Source of the DNA: Lingula anatina
Lineage: Eukaryota; Brachiopoda; Lingulata; Lingulida; Lingulidae
DNA: 64,000 bases
Direction of reading: 5' to 3'
NCBI RefSeq assembly: GCF_001039355.2
Contig: NW_019775813.1
Location: 582,597-646,596, forward strand
Below the pieces are notes generated by a model. It made no database searches. It was not told the origin of the DNA and worked only from the letters and a program-made list of their open reading frames with translations. Position numbers and translations under genes: made by a program. Below are positions 1 to 13,710 of this stretch, piece after piece; the stretch's first letter is position 1, and each line of letters opens with the position of its first letter.

Positions 1-199
1 ATTTTCTATTTTCTATTTTCGGTATGTCTTATGATCACGGTCTGTGCACTGAATATCCCGCCGCGTAATTACTGGCAGCGCGAGCCAGTTACTTATAGTA
101 ACTTATAGTAACTGGCTCGCGCTGCCAGTAATTACGCCGCGGGATATTCAGTGCACAGACCGTGATCATAAGACATACCGAAAATAGAAAATAGAAAAT
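1..199. repeat. 199-bp near-perfect palindrome (foldback-like)
   Basis: Position i pairs with position 200-i. The arms 1-93 and 107-199 match with a single mismatch (62/138), and the 13-nt centre is part of a direct duplication of ACTTATAGTA (91-110). The outer ends are an (AAAATAG)n-type short repeat that continues to about 208 on the right and runs off the window on the left. The inner arms are GC-rich compared with the surroundings. This resembles a foldback element or MITE, but a palindromic assembly chimera at a sequence edge would look the same. No coding capacity is visible. Confidence 0.85.
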
Positions 200-207
200 A
201 GAAAATA

Positions 208-3200
208 GACATTGCATGTGAACGAAGCCTTACAGTGCATGGCCAGTTATGTAGATAGAATCTGATATAAGCAACAGGAATGTCAATTGCATGACGAGAG
301 CATTGTGATTGAAACTTTCAGGATGAATACTTCAGTGACAACAATGGCTACCTCACCCTAGGAATACCCAGTGAACCCTGAAGTGTCTGTAATCCATCCC
401 TAATCAATATGGACATGTTATATTACCTGTTACCTCAGGTGTCTTAATGACAGCAGATAGCACACAGACCCTGACAACTTATGCAACATACTACAACTTA
501 ATTAACTTAATGAGTCCACTTATTGTACCATAAAATACAAAATGGTCATAAGTGAAGACTTTTTATGAAATCTGAAATTTAAACTTGGCATCAAGGATTT
601 ACTCCATATTCACAGTGTAAACTTCAGAGTTCAAAATTAAACAGAAAATTGATGTTGTCCTGAGCAAATATACACACAAGTAAATTACACTTGTAAAATT
701 TTTGAAGATAACAATGCAATTAAGTCAAGATCTTTAGAGAACAAGGTACAATTTGGTCATATTTCCAGACAGAAAAACATAACTAAAATCTCTATATGTC
801 CCCGAGTGTACAGGTCACAATTTTTCAATCATTTTATGAGTCCAGAACTGGCCACTGACTGGGACAATCCACTGGCCTTCCAGTGAACCCACTCCAAGAC
901 ATAATAAGAGTGTAATTACTTTCCATGTAACCATTCCTCTCAATGGACCCTCAACAACTGCTGTTCAAAAATAAGACCTGCAGTAACCTGGTAACACACA
1001 CCCCACGTCCATTTTGTAAAATTATCATTCTATAAACAAATGTATCAAGTGGAGCTTAATCTGAGATGGAGATTTGAAAAGATGAAAGGAAAGTGGTTAA
1101 TGAGTCAAATTCACCATTAGGGACAGTTTTTTATGGACGGGGTGGTCAAAACTTCAGTAGTACAAGAACACTCTCTTTCTTCCCTTCATCTAACCTCCTT
1201 TCTCTCTCTACCAAAGCTACAAGTCACAGATCCAACCTTCTTGCCATCACACAAACTGAGCCTACATTTCACCACAAGAAAGTTCCTCTTAGCTACAACT
1301 AAAATGTTAAAAATATTCCCTGATGCTCTTTGAAAAATTTGAAACTGTGGCGCACCACAAGATAAATGTACCATTTTCCCCATCACTGCTCATGTGTTGC
1401 GGCATCGCAAGCAATGAGGAGCAAATTAGTGCAATTTCCTTCAAAGTTGAGGCACGAAGTGGGCATTCTTTTATCATGAGGTTAGTGGGCTAGGCATGTC
1501 TATGTGTCTGTGAATGCACATACATATGCGTGTGGGCTCATACATGAAGGAATTCTTTGGCAAATGTCATGTCTAGGTCCAGATGGTGCATTGGGCTATC
1601 TGCAGTCCTGTCTCTGAGGCGTGGAGAGCAAGCCGAACATGAGAACGGTGTTAGGAAGAGGGCCTTTATTGATTTCAAAACAGTTGTGGATAATATTGTA
1701 TCCAACATCCTCCCCACCTACTGTTTCACTGTCAATGTCCTCTTTGAGTTAATGAGCAGAAAATATTGTAAAACCACAAACCACAAAAGAGAAACTGAGT
1801 GATAGCAAGACAGAGGATCAGAAGCTGAACCTTTGTCTGGGTCATTATTTGTGCTGTTTTTTTGTTCTGATATAGCACCTTCACCTTCAATGTGACAAGT
1901 ACAAATATTTGCCGTTTGTAAAAGTGCTCCTGTAATAACCAGCATCCAAAGTATAAAAACACTCTAACACTTTTCATGGCCTTGACCGAAAAAAGTATTT
2001 TTGAAAAAATGACCACTTATGACAAAAAGCATAATTTCAAATTTTCCATTCCGTCTTTAAGTCTTCCCTGCACTCTCTCTCTCCCCCCTCCCCCCCCCCC
2101 CCCCCCCCCTCCCCAATCAAAAGATAAGCAGAGCACTTCGGTTCCTGACCCTTTCCTCAATCGAACCTCTTCAAAACTTTGAAGTGGTTTGTATTGTCCA
2201 GTAGCATGCTTGCACAGTCTGTCAGGGTATATAACCCGCCCTGTGTGTGTATGTGGAGGAGAATACAGCAGGGGAGATAAGGTACTAGAACAGTATGGGA
2301 ATGGAGGTTGATAACGGAAAGAATTTAACACTGAAATTCTCCTTCCTTAACAGGCTGTCAGTAGTTTAAATTACACTGTGTCACTGAAATATTCATCAAA
2401 CCATTATGAACATAATATTTTGAAAATCACAAAACTGTTGAAGGGACTCCTTAATTTTTAACCAAAAACAAAAACATTTCAGAAAAATGCACTCAATTTT
2501 TAGAAAAATCTCCCACAAGTCCAGGTCCAATCATAAACAAAGAACAACAACCAATTCTAACATTCAATATGTCCATGCCACTACCCAGCAGACGCCATTC
2601 AGGCTACACGAAGGTATGGCATTTCCTTCGGGGTCTTTCTCCAACTGCTGCTTGGCATAGCGAGGAAATAGCTCTGAAACCAACTCTTTGGATGAATCAA
2701 CCGAGAATACGTCTGACCAATAAAACTGCAATCTTTTCTCAGAGATTGCTCTACGTGCTCTTTTCTTCTTATTATATGTGGGCCTCTTTTCTCTTTTGTG
2801 AAAGTCAAATTTGCACTTTCTTACCCCTGCAGACTCGTAAAGAACCATGAAATAGAATGTTTATTTCTAGAGGATATCTACTGGTTTATGTTTGAAAAGT
2901 TTAACTTTGGCCTTCAAGGGGCAAAGAAAAGGTGAGGGAAATTTCACGCAAACTGGTTGTAAAACAATAGAAAATTGTGATATTTTGATCCAATATTTAC
3001 TATGTTTTTAAATGGTTACTTCTGGAAACACTTGCCCATGTGGCCTAATGACCTTGTAAGCAGGGGTCACTGGGTTTTGATGATGTTTTGGGGTAAACTC
3101 TTCAAACTTAACAATGAAATTTCAGTTGACAGTTTGGAAATCATGAATACTGACATGTGCAACAATGATGTCAAAAAGTGGCAGTTTTAAAACAATAAAC

Positions 3201-4880
3201 GTTCCTTAAATAGAACAAGACAGATTGAAGTGTAATTTCATGCTCATCTGAGATTACAAAATACATGCTTATTTCTTTCAAATAACTTTCCAGAAATTCA
3301 TGCACCCGACATTAACAAGTCTTGCAAATTTTAGGACTGAGGCTACAAAAAGTGATGCTGCAGTCACAATAAACAAAAGGTCAGAGGTCAGTACTGTCCA
3401 ATAAACAGCTGAAAGTAATCTTAGTGCACAGAACTTATTGCATATAATTAGCATGTAATTAACATATCATTATTCCACAGTTGGCCAGTGACAAGGAAAA
3501 TTCCACTCTCATTGTTCTCCATTTCTAGATTCACATCCCCATTTGTCTAGACATCCTTGGGGTTACTAAATTGGGCAAAACCTAAATCATCTATCAACAA
3601 GTCAAATGTCCAGCAATAAGAGAAGAGATGCCATATTTCAAGTTAACTGAGTTTAACAAGCAACATTTAAATTGCAGACTTAACAGATTCAAGAGAATGG
3701 ACTTTTATAAGTGCAGTTAATAAGTTCAATGTCTGGTGATGTAGACAGCTAAGAGTCCATGGAAATGAAGCTATTATCTATGGGTGCTTGAGTTCAGAAC
3801 ATCAGGTGACTGGATCGGGGTGAATGTCCCTGTAAGTCTGTAAGTTCTGGGCAATTTCAAAACAGATGCAAAAATATTTAAAATATTTAAAATAAAAAAA
3901 AATTAAAAATATGGTCTAAATATGCATTCTCATTCTCCTTAAGTACTAAGTCTGTACTAACAAATGCAGATATGCATGCACGTATATACATACATACAAT
4001 CTTTTTCAGTGGGAAAGACAAATTGATATAAAAGGATTTTTCACAAGGTACAAATCCATTCAGGTTTGTCTATCAATCTCCACAGACCACCTAACACCAT
4101 GATAGTCTAGACACTGTTCATTTATAACCCCCCAATAAACCCCCCTGGGTGGCCTGACCTAATTAATGATCCAATTAGACAGTCTAATTACACCAGGGTG
4201 GTCATGATCACCCCCTTCCTTCCTCCACTTCACCTCCCACTTCTGATCATCACCCACACCCACTTAAGATTACATTGTCCAGTCATTATGGTCAGTGGGG
4301 GTCGCCAGATAGAGTGGACGAGGTGACAATGGGCCCTGATTGCTGTCAATAGGTTTGATAATGGGACACAAAGGAAGAGCTGCAGAAAACAATCTGACAA
4401 GGGGTTGTTGCCATGCCCTGTGATTTGTTATGACAAAGAGACGGCAGGAATAATTTTTTTCTGAAATAATATGAGGATTTTTTCTATTATCATTGTACAA
4501 ATATTACCAATGATGTTATAAATTCTATTATTTTCACTTTTTGCCCAGGTTGACATTTAATTTTTTTGACATTTATCATTTTAATATTATTGCAATATAT
4601 TCATCAAGCTCTAAATGATGTAAAAATTCTTCAAATCCACCCCTCCCCTTCTATGTTAAGTACCAGCTCACCTCTCATCCAGGGATACCCGTCATTAAGT
4701 CTCAACACACTTCATTAATTATAAGAACAATTCCAAGTCCATCTCAACCACAAAGACCATTCCCTTGACAGGGGTAATGGTTCATAAATTGAATTTATCG
4801 GGCAGTTGAGGGCTCTGTGTATATTCAATGTGCTCTTTACTAATGTAAAAATTGTGTTATGTGGATTTTAGGATAATTTT
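208..4880. other. AT-rich non-coding stretch
   Basis: I see no supported gene. The open frames here are short (below about 105 codons), overlap on both strands and resemble no family. The only structured features are a C-rich pyrimidine tract near 2074-2114, scattered A/T runs, and a stretch of alternating purine/pyrimidine near 1505-1545. It may be intronic or intergenic; nothing in the sequence decides. Confidence 0.6.
2074..2114. repeat. Pyrimidine/poly-C tract
   Basis: A (CT)n run passes into a long C homopolymer interrupted by single Ts. The apparent poly-proline and poly-glycine open frames across it are translation of low-complexity DNA. Confidence 0.9.
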
Positions 4881-5435
4881 ATACCCCATTCACACTACAG
4901 TTGCCAAAATGCGCATTTCTATAATTCGGATTTTTCGTAAGGAATCCGATTCGGTATTGCGTTCACACTCGCTAAGCGAATCCGAATCCCATGTTGAAAA
5001 TTTCAGGTTTAACTTCCTGTTTTGAACACTCGCGCATGCGCCGCACAGGAAATCTTAAAATACCAACAAAAATTTGTGACGACAAATGCAACTCAGAAGA
5101 CATTCCAGCATTCTTGAGAAGTATAAGGTGGCAAAATAAGTTTGTTTCCTCATGTTGTAGTGAGTGGTGACCTCCAAATACGTTTGGTGCAATCGCTAAA
5201 GTAATAAACAAGCGTTCATAGATATCTGCACTTATCAGCACACATGCGCAGTAAGATCTGTACAGGTGTCGATTCCGGTAAGTTATCCGGATCGCGCTTA
5301 GAAATCCACCTCGCTTGCAGGATTTTGAAAATGCGCATTACAAAAATCCTCTTGCGTTCACACTACTGCATTTATTCGAATTGTGACCTAATTCGCAATT
5401 TATCCGGATAACTGAGCATAGTGTGAACGGGGTAT
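4881..5435. mobile_element. Non-autonomous inverted-repeat element (MITE-like)
   Basis: The left end ATACCCCATTCACACTA (4881) matches the inverted right end (TAGTGTGAACGGGGTAT, ending 5435) with one difference, giving ~17-bp terminal inverted repeats. Internally, GCGTTCACACT recurs near 4959 and 5352, and ATCCGGAT-type and AATGCGCATT motifs occur towards both ends, so each end has layered sub-terminal repeats. It is GC-richer and more CpG-rich than the flanks. A minus-strand frame of 89 codons (5241-4972) lies inside, but I do not recognise it and cannot call it transposase. The superfamily is unassigned: no clear target duplication was established. Confidence 0.7.
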
Positions 5436-6866
5436 TAGATATTTTGACCCAAACTTTTGTCCTTGTGAAGTAAAAAGTATGGCGACTTTTTTGATACAAG
5501 GTCAATGGCAATACAGAATAAAAAAAGTCACTTATCAGAAGAGGAAGAAGAATTGAAATTCAAAACGTAAATCACTCAATTAAAAGTACTAAGTTATGTT
5601 AAATTCACATAAACTGTAATTTACCTTGATATTTACTTTGCCAAATTCAGAGATTCAGTCAGGAAATTCATCAAGGCACTAAACAAATTAATAAATTAAA
5701 CTTAAAACAGAGACATAACAAAGGACAAAGACACCAGTATATGCAAACCAGGTTAGATTTCCTCAGCCCTAACTATCTTAATTGATTAACTACTTATCTG
5801 GAGGAAAATTATCAAATATTTGAGCAAGGCCAATACCACTGGCCTCAATAAGTAGCCATAATGTGTGTGGAGACATAACTCCCTGGCCTTCATACAGCTT
5901 GCTATAAAGACAAAGAGAGTCAAATTCAGCAGCTTTGGTCTGATTCAGGCAGCAAACTAGGACAAGCAACTTCTGAAACAGGCTTGTTTTTTTTTTTTTT
6001 TTTTTTTTCCACTAACAGCAACCCATGTTAAATGTGCCCACTAACACAAGACTTTATCTGATACAAGAATGCTATGAACTTGAAATCTTTTTATTGTGTG
6101 TAATTGTGCACAAGCTAGTTCAATACATCAGTATATACAAGACACTTTTAATGGCTATTAACTTTATTTCTTTGAATGTAGAGATGGTTTTCAATTTTTT
6201 TTCCTATTTATTGAAATAATCTTTATGCTCAAATAATTCATTGGAAAGGAAGACTGTCTGTCACTCCCACCTTCCTTTACCATCTGAATTGTGTCAAGGA
6301 AGACATCAACACAGCAACTGTCACTTCTGTAGCCCTGATTGAAGGCAAAATATGGCATAACACAAGTCTGATGAGCACTGAGAATGTAGCATACATTAGA
6401 CTAATCATAATCAAATAAATAATATGTAAATGAAACAAAATTTTTAACACTTACAAAAATTCACAATGTTTGGATTTCAAACTCAAACTATAAATTGCTC
6501 ATGTAGTGGACAAAAATCCCTGCACAAGAGGTCATGACCATAGCATAATTCACAGCATCCTGTTACATCTACCTTGATATTGGCAGGCGGCAGGATTCAA
6601 AGGTTTTACAAGAAAGACAAGACAGTTCATGTGCTCTTGTACCGCATGTCAGAGGCGTTTCTTTATACCTTGTAAAGTTCTCTTCAAAGGCGTTGTCTAC
6701 TTGGTTCTTTTGCTGCAGCTCAGCAGGCAGTGTGTGGAGGTGTATAGGATACAGTGGGGAGTGAGAAAAAAAAATACAAAAATAGGACTTCTGAAAAATT
6801 TGAACAGGTTTGGGTGAAGTATAAGGCGTTAAACATGGCAGAAAAATAGACTTTATAGTGTATATG

Positions 6867-6869
<3 letters not shown>

Positions 6870-6930
<61 letters not shown>
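6870..6930. repeat. (GA)n microsatellite
   Basis: Uninterrupted AG dinucleotide run of about 61 bp. The Leu/Ser open frame on the minus strand across it is not a gene. Confidence 0.97.
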
Positions 6931-6933
<3 letters not shown>

Positions 6934-8204
6934 CATTCATACCCTACTGCTAAACATTATCCTTCTTATTACTCCATATTACCACATCTATCATAACTGG
7001 ACCCTGGACACACAAAATGGGCCTCCCATATTTCAATTACACTCCTGAAATGACTATATTTGGCTAACATTACCAACACTCCCAAATTGCTCAGGAATCT
7101 AACCACCCTCAATCAGCCTCACAATACACCCAGCCACACTATCCAGGGGTAGTATGAAAACCATTTTCCACACCAGAGCACATAATATTAGTGAAATTAT
7201 GTCATATGCCATGTTTGAGGAAAAGAGCCAATGGCCATTATTCCAACAAAGATTAATTCATGAACTTGATTAGTTAAAATTCACCAAAAAGATAAAATTC
7301 TGCTGATGAGCTTAAAGATCCCATGGGACCACATTAATACGATCAACTCCCCTACAAATATATCTACTCCAGTTCTTTCAGGCAGGCTTTCTTTGCCAGA
7401 AAGATTTACAGTAAAAGTAAATTATGGTCAGGCAGTTTCCGTAGCCCATCCATCTTTCCTCATCAAGCTGTCATGCTGACCAACTAGCCATCATTTAGTA
7501 TTGATGGACTCTAATAGAACTACTCCCCTGCTCTTTTTCTTGACAAAACCTAAATTGACCACTTTGACCAATGGGTCAGTTGTTACACTGACCAGAGCCC
7601 TGTTTCCACTGTGGTATAGGGTGGATAGAAACTATTGGGCCACTACCAAGCGAATAGGCTCGATCTATATAGTTAGAACTTGTATTTCTTCTCTTTGTTT
7701 CTTCTTTGCAAAAAAAAAAATATATATATATATATATTCTATCATTGATAAAAACATATTTGTGTATATATTTTTTGTATATTTTTCATTTCCAATAGGC
7801 AAATATTTTATATGATAACTATTAAGCCTGTCACTATATACTGTACATAATAAAACATGTCATCCATTCTTTCTCATACACATCATAAACTATCACATTC
7901 ATCCTCATCATCAGCAGTACAATACAAATATAAAAGCCAAGTCCAGCGTCAAAGTGTTCTTCCCAGGTGTTCATAAACATCTGGTCACCCCTGCACCTTC
8001 TGTTGTCTCCTCCAGCTGGTCTGCTGGCCACTGTCACTGACCGCTGTGGAACATCTTAATTTAATGGTTTAATATGGGGGAGGGTCACCTAGTCACAGCC
8101 CAGTACAACAGGAGCACATGTGGGCAGAGTCCTGGGCAATATGTCCAGATCAGACATGATATTAGGCTTTAAGAAAAAAATAGGAAAAATGGCTTTGTGG
8201 TCTG

Positions 8205-8250
8205 CCTCTCTCTCTCTCTCTCTCTCCCCCTCTCTCCCCCCCTCCCCCCC
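8205..8250. repeat. (CT)n / C-rich tract
   Basis: CT dinucleotide repeat grading into C homopolymers. Confidence 0.95.
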
Positions 8251-10661
8251 AAGTATGTACTTGACTTGGGGTTACAAAAAGAGGTTGTATCTGGGAGGGA
8301 GGGGGAGTGTAAATATCTTCTTTGCTCCTAAGGGTCACACAACACCCACTTACTTTACAAACACCCCAATACTGTATTTTCTACCAAAAGAAATTCCACC
8401 AACACTGTAAAGACAGCTGACTGGTGTCACAACTAAAATATATATAAAAATGATCAAAGAAAACAAATAAATGCCTGCCATCCGCATGTAACAATGGTGC
8501 CCTTTGGCCCAGCCATATAGAATTTCCCTTCCTTTCAGAATCACTTAACCTTTTATTAAACCTTCTGTCAGTTGACAATCTAGAGTGACAAGGGTCCACA
8601 GATTAAAAACCTATAACTTTCCATGTATTTCTAGAACTACAACGTATTTCGCAGGCTGCTAGCCAGCTGCTGGGCTAGGCCTGTTACATGTAAATGACAC
8701 TATTTCTGAACCTTTTGGCATCTTGTTGCTTGAGACAGATTTACATTTTCAAAAATTGTGAAAATTTCACATTTTTGTTTTTTAAGAAAAACATAGAAAC
8801 TCTGCGTGAAAAAATGCACTCTTTGTTTGTATAAAACCTTTTTCCCCAGTGTCTTGGAGAAGACTAATAATGATTCCATATCAAAGTGTCAACTGTGTCT
8901 TTTCAACTTCAGCCAAGTTGTCTTCTCTCTAAACATATACTTTATGAAGGGTAATACAGACAACTTATGTTAAGCCATTAGGTTCAAAATGTTCCAAAGG
9001 ACCATAAAAAATTTCTAGGTTCCATGTCAATTCTGAAGCTGGGAGGGCTAAGGAGGTAAAAAGATCCCCTTTTTCAGACCCCCCCCCCCCCCCCGGGGGG
9101 GCCTCCACTTTGAGATTCCAAGCTTCATATCAGCCTGTGCACTCAATATGTTCTGAGCCACTTTTGAAAACAACTCGAACCAGGTGCATGCCAAGTTAGA
9201 TCCAGTTATTCCAGTATAAACTTGGGCTATAATTAATTAGACAACTGGCGCTGATGTCCTGTGACATAATTATCCCACCAACATCATGCTGTAACAGCAC
9301 ACATCACATGGGCGGATAAAGGTTACCGCCATTAATTTTTTAACCTGAAGCATAAGCGATATTGAGAAAGGAACATTAAAGATAAATGAAAAGTAGATAT
9401 TCGTGTCCCTGCATTTCTGATGATGATGCTAATGATGATAGAGATGTATTTCCCTTGTCCTGGTGGATGTATAACTGCTCTTTAGTCTTCCAATACACAT
9501 CAATCACCATTGTTACAAGATACTCATTACTGAAAGGGTGTTCTTTGAAAAATGTTAGTTAGGACTTCCTCTCCTTAACTAGCTAATTAGCGAACCAAAA
9601 AGTCTTATCTCAGTGATTATTTTTCCTCTGATTAAAAACTTTTTCAATGGCACTACAATTAAGGTATTCATACACAAAAACTCAGAAACCACTGGTTTTA
9701 TTCAGCGAAATGCAACCATCAATACGAGAACAACAGAGCAAATACAAGTCCTATCTCTTCACTCAATATGTCAAATTCCTCAGGGTGTGGTTTTCACATG
9801 TACAGAAGCTGGAGGTACCTTGTATCACCAGTCTCCTACATAAAATCAACAGCCAACCTCTTGATGCCTCTGAGAAATCACTGGCATTCAGCAGTTGTTA
9901 TCGGCAGTCCATCTTCCCTTCTATTTAGCCAAAGTAAAGGTTTAAAGCAATTAAATGGAAATTACACAGGATTGAAAGTTAGTAAATACTGACTAGGTAA
10001 GCCATAGAGAAAACTCCTGCTTTTCTTGATGGACATTTTTTTTTTTTTTTCAAAATGGGCGAGTGTTTAATGTGTTATCCTCCCAGATGGCCTTAAATGA
10101 ACAGGTAAATTACCTGGAAGCTGGATGATCTATACAGGTAGGAAGAAATCCTAGAGCAGGGCTGACCAAGGAATTCAGAAGCCACAGAGAAAACTGAGAG
10201 AAAAATCCTCCAATGTTTAAAGGTTTCAAAATATCCCACTGAGTAGCAGATTCAACATCTTTTTCCTCAATTTACTATTTAATTATCATTACACACAGTC
10301 AGGGCTGATAAAAAACGGGATGTGGTTCATCAATCTGGATAGAAGTGATTTGAGAGGGTGGGTTCCTGTTCTAGGGCATTATGTTTGTAAATAGGGGGCC
10401 ACAAACATGTATAAGTGTAGTTTCAGTGTGTTTTAATGAAGTGGAAGTTGAAGGTAAGCAAACCTGATCTAGAAGTGATGCTGGGTTCACCATGACAGTA
10501 GATCATTTTAAAACTTCTCTCTCATCAGTTTACACAAGTCTGCAGGTGACAAACATACTCTCCATTTAGCAGAACTGGACTGGTAAAACTATCTGCTGCA
10601 GTATGATCCTGGGGCTTTTAAATGGGGTTTTATTCATAGGTCTGTCTGTCTATCTGTTCAT

Positions 10662-10664
<3 letters not shown>

Positions 10665-10721
<57 letters not shown>

Positions 10722-10746
10722 CTGTCTCTCATCATCATCATCATTA
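10665..10746. repeat. Compound (CT)n(TA)n(ATC)n microsatellite
   Basis: A CT run passes directly into a TA run (about 10703-10721) and then, after TCTGTCTCTC, into ATC triplets. Three motifs in one locus suggest a mutable site. Confidence 0.95.
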
Positions 10747-13445
10747 TCACTCACTTACAAACATACATGTGCAGTCACTTGATGAAAATGCTTAGTTCTG
10801 CTTTTAAGAAACGGTCTTGCAAAGGATGTTCATCATGGTGGCGAACTACCCTATATGGCTCAATCCATCCCCCATCTCTCCCGATCTCTTCCAATCTTGT
10901 CCTGCGGGCTACTGGAAGGTGTTGCCGCCTCCATTACTCTATCTGACCCTGATGAAATCATTTCCTACTACTCCCAGCGTGATCGGCACTATAAACAACT
11001 TGCACTGTAATTTGGTCTAACACAAAGACTTTTATTGGACTTGTAAAAAAACACAGTGAGGGATCCATTTAAATTGCAAAACTGAAACTAAGTTAGTAAG
11101 ATAAGACCAAAATGTGGTTCCAATTTGAATAGGGGATGGTTGTTGAAATGGAGTTAGGGTGATAGAAATGGCTTTGTTGAAAACAAAGAAACATCTGGCG
11201 ACTTTGTGTTGAACTTTCTTTTCACGTTTTTAAAAGCAAGAAAATTAAAATTAAATATTTTTTAACCTGTTCTCAAAAAAGAAAGTAGAATGCCAGCAGC
11301 TTTAATTATTGGTTAGGATAAAGTTAAACTTTTCAGTTCTTCAATAAATCTCCATTTCCACAAGATGAAACTAAATCTTTGAGGAATATACTGATAAAAA
11401 ATCCCAGACATCAAACCAATCTCATCATGAAAGAAAAGCACACTACAAGCATGAAAAGGTATACTGTCTTTGCCACAAGGCAAAAACCTCAGAAGACTCA
11501 CGATATTCCACTACACCAGTCACTTCTCTACCTTAAAAAACATAAACATAAAAACTGCCAGTCCACTCCAGTGAGTTTTAATGCCTCGCTCCCGCTGATG
11601 AACTACTGCACGTTAAAAGGTACACCAAAACCGCTGACATTTGAAATAAAAATTGCCAACAAGCAGCACCGCAGCTTAAAGACGCCAGCACTGGGAGGTT
11701 GATCCACAGATGACTGCATGGACATGAAGACGAGAGCAATTTGTACAATCGGTGTTAAGGCAGCAGAGAAATGAGTTGATTGCATTATCTTCTGTAGTAT
11801 AACTATATTTAAAACTTTATCATATTATTGTTAGGCATGTAAAGGGACATAGGGTGCAAAGCAAGAGAAAAGAGAGAGAATATTCTGAAGAAGACTGCCT
11901 TCACAATGCAAAAAAATCATATAAACAGCATTCAGCTATAAGACGAAGCAGAGAAAATCATCTAACTTAGCATCAATCATGCAATTGGGAATACTGAATT
12001 TGAGAATTATCACTTCCCCATTCACCAAAATTGGCCCAATGGCTCCCAATTATGTACAGGCAGTCCCAATTCATCAGACTCTTCCCCTGTGGACACCTGG
12101 GGTTTGTATCCTAAACAGAAGGTAATCACCTCTCATTAACATCCATGCAGGTGCCCCAACTGCCCCTCATAGAGAAATACTGTGGCCAGGAGTATGGATA
12201 TTGGAAATCAATTTACCTTAATTCATTATGATGCTTCCCAAACATAAGGTACTGACCTATACCCTAATAATCATACACAGCAGGGCCCTAATTTGGTAGA
12301 TATTATGGGCAGGGAAAATGAATGGTCAATATCAGCTCCACTGATAGCTCATTAAAGACCCTAACATTAAGAAGCAAATGTGGATTTTGAATTTACCAGG
12401 GTGCTAAAATAAACAGCACACAGCTTAGGTTGATATAGTCAACAAATACGGCCACAATGACTGCACACATAAAGAGGGAGGGTGGGGGATGGTAATATCA
12501 CTATTATTGAAAATTGATCTGAAACGGAGTGATTAGAGGGCATGAAGTAGCAGACTTTTGACCTCTGGGCCCATTGGAATAACTATTTAGTTCAATCTCT
12601 TGAGGGCAATTTTGCAGGGACCAAGAGTAAATTTCTCTGTTTTCCACCCAGCCCATTCTTCCCATTCTATGAACTGTGTAAAGAGTTGGGTCTAGTACAA
12701 ACAATGTTGTATAAGCATTGTTGGCTATTGTGCTAGCTATGCCGCAGGTCCCCCTTTGATCTGACTACGCCAGCTTTACCTTCTCTAACTTCAATAATGA
12801 CTTGAATAGGATTCCTTTTGATCTGTGATGTTTTAATAATCACCAAGCCCTTTCTATCAATGTAGCCATAGCGGTCCTTTTCAGGGTCCCCTTTCAAACT
12901 CTTCCCACCGTTATACTATAGATGGAAGTTAGTGATCTGATAGTGTAAGAACTCTATTTTCTGACAGGAAATAGTAGAATTTTCAAATCTGGGGGACAAG
13001 TGGATTAGACAAAGGTTCTATAAACACTCAGGTTCATTCATCCTGTGCCCAAACTTGTGTAAAAGATCAGTAAGATTACACAAATCACAATAACACGGGG
13101 CTTTTTGAATGGGGCTGTCTCCACTGAAGTACACACTTCACCTCAACACAGGGCTAGAGAAATGTTAAAAGACATGTACAACTAGAGGATCAGAGAGGCG
13201 CTACCGCCTCCAGATATTGTACCACCAGCTGGAGTAAGCGCATTCGTATGGACCCCCCCCCCCCCTCCTAAAAGGGACACCATCACCAGTCTGGTGTTTG
13301 ACAAGCTCTATAAGATGCAATCAACAAGAGTTCTCAAAATATGCAAAAAATATAACTAAAAATGATACAATCAAGCAGATTTTCAAATTGACTTGCATTT
13401 TCCTACCCTTGCTCACTACTGTATTCTCTAGACAAAAGGCCTATT

Positions 13446-13524
13446 NGCCGGCGGAGCCGGACGAGACGGGTCGGGACTAAAACCATGAGTACCGCCAGCG
13501 TACACGCTGGTGGTACTAAATATA
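13446..13524. other. GC-rich insert-like segment with hairpin next to an N
   Basis: Directly after the single ambiguous base at 13445 the composition jumps to strongly GC/CpG-rich (GCCGGCGGAGCCGG), then an inverted repeat follows: GTACCGCCAGCGT pairs with ACGCTGGTGGTAC with one G/T mismatch and almost no loop. After the hairpin the sequence returns to AT-rich (TA)n DNA. It may be one end of a small mobile element or a low-quality join. I do not recognise it. Confidence 0.5.
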
Positions 13525-13590
13525 ACTCACCCTGTCTCATTCTCTCTCTATATATATATATAATATATGTGCAATTATAACAGGCCTATT

Positions 13591-13710
13591 GTCAGCAGTT
13601 TTAAATGGAGTTCTTATTCTGAAAAAGAGGAACTTTTTATGACCCTCCAAGTTGGCCAAACTTAAGTCATGACAAAACTTAGATCAAATTTTGATTCAGA
13701 ATTGGACCTT
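13591..13710 (+). repeat. Old dispersed repeat, family R3, copy 1
   Basis: Shares an ordered set of blocks with 33288-33400 and 46053-46173: GTCAGCA, a run ending in AAAGGG- or AAATGG-AGTT, TTCTGAAAAA-like, and then ATCAAATTTTGATT-like at the end. Divergence is high, so this is an old non-autonomous repeat. Confidence 0.5.

Larger units (their letters stand above)
5436..13440. other. AT-rich non-coding stretch with microsatellites
   Basis: No supported gene. It contains a T homopolymer (about 5987-6008), (GA)n at 6870-6930, (TA)n around 7711-7737, (CT)n/C-rich DNA at 8205-8250, a C-run/G-run junction at about 9079-9100, and a compound (CT)n(TA)n(ATC)n at 10665-10746. Open frames are short and mostly artefacts of these repeats. 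Confidence 0.6.

Noticed and set aside
1505-1545. Alternating purine/pyrimidine DNA (also at 40035-40078) as Z-DNA or a regulatory site
   Set aside because: It is short and impure, with nothing functional nearby to support a call.
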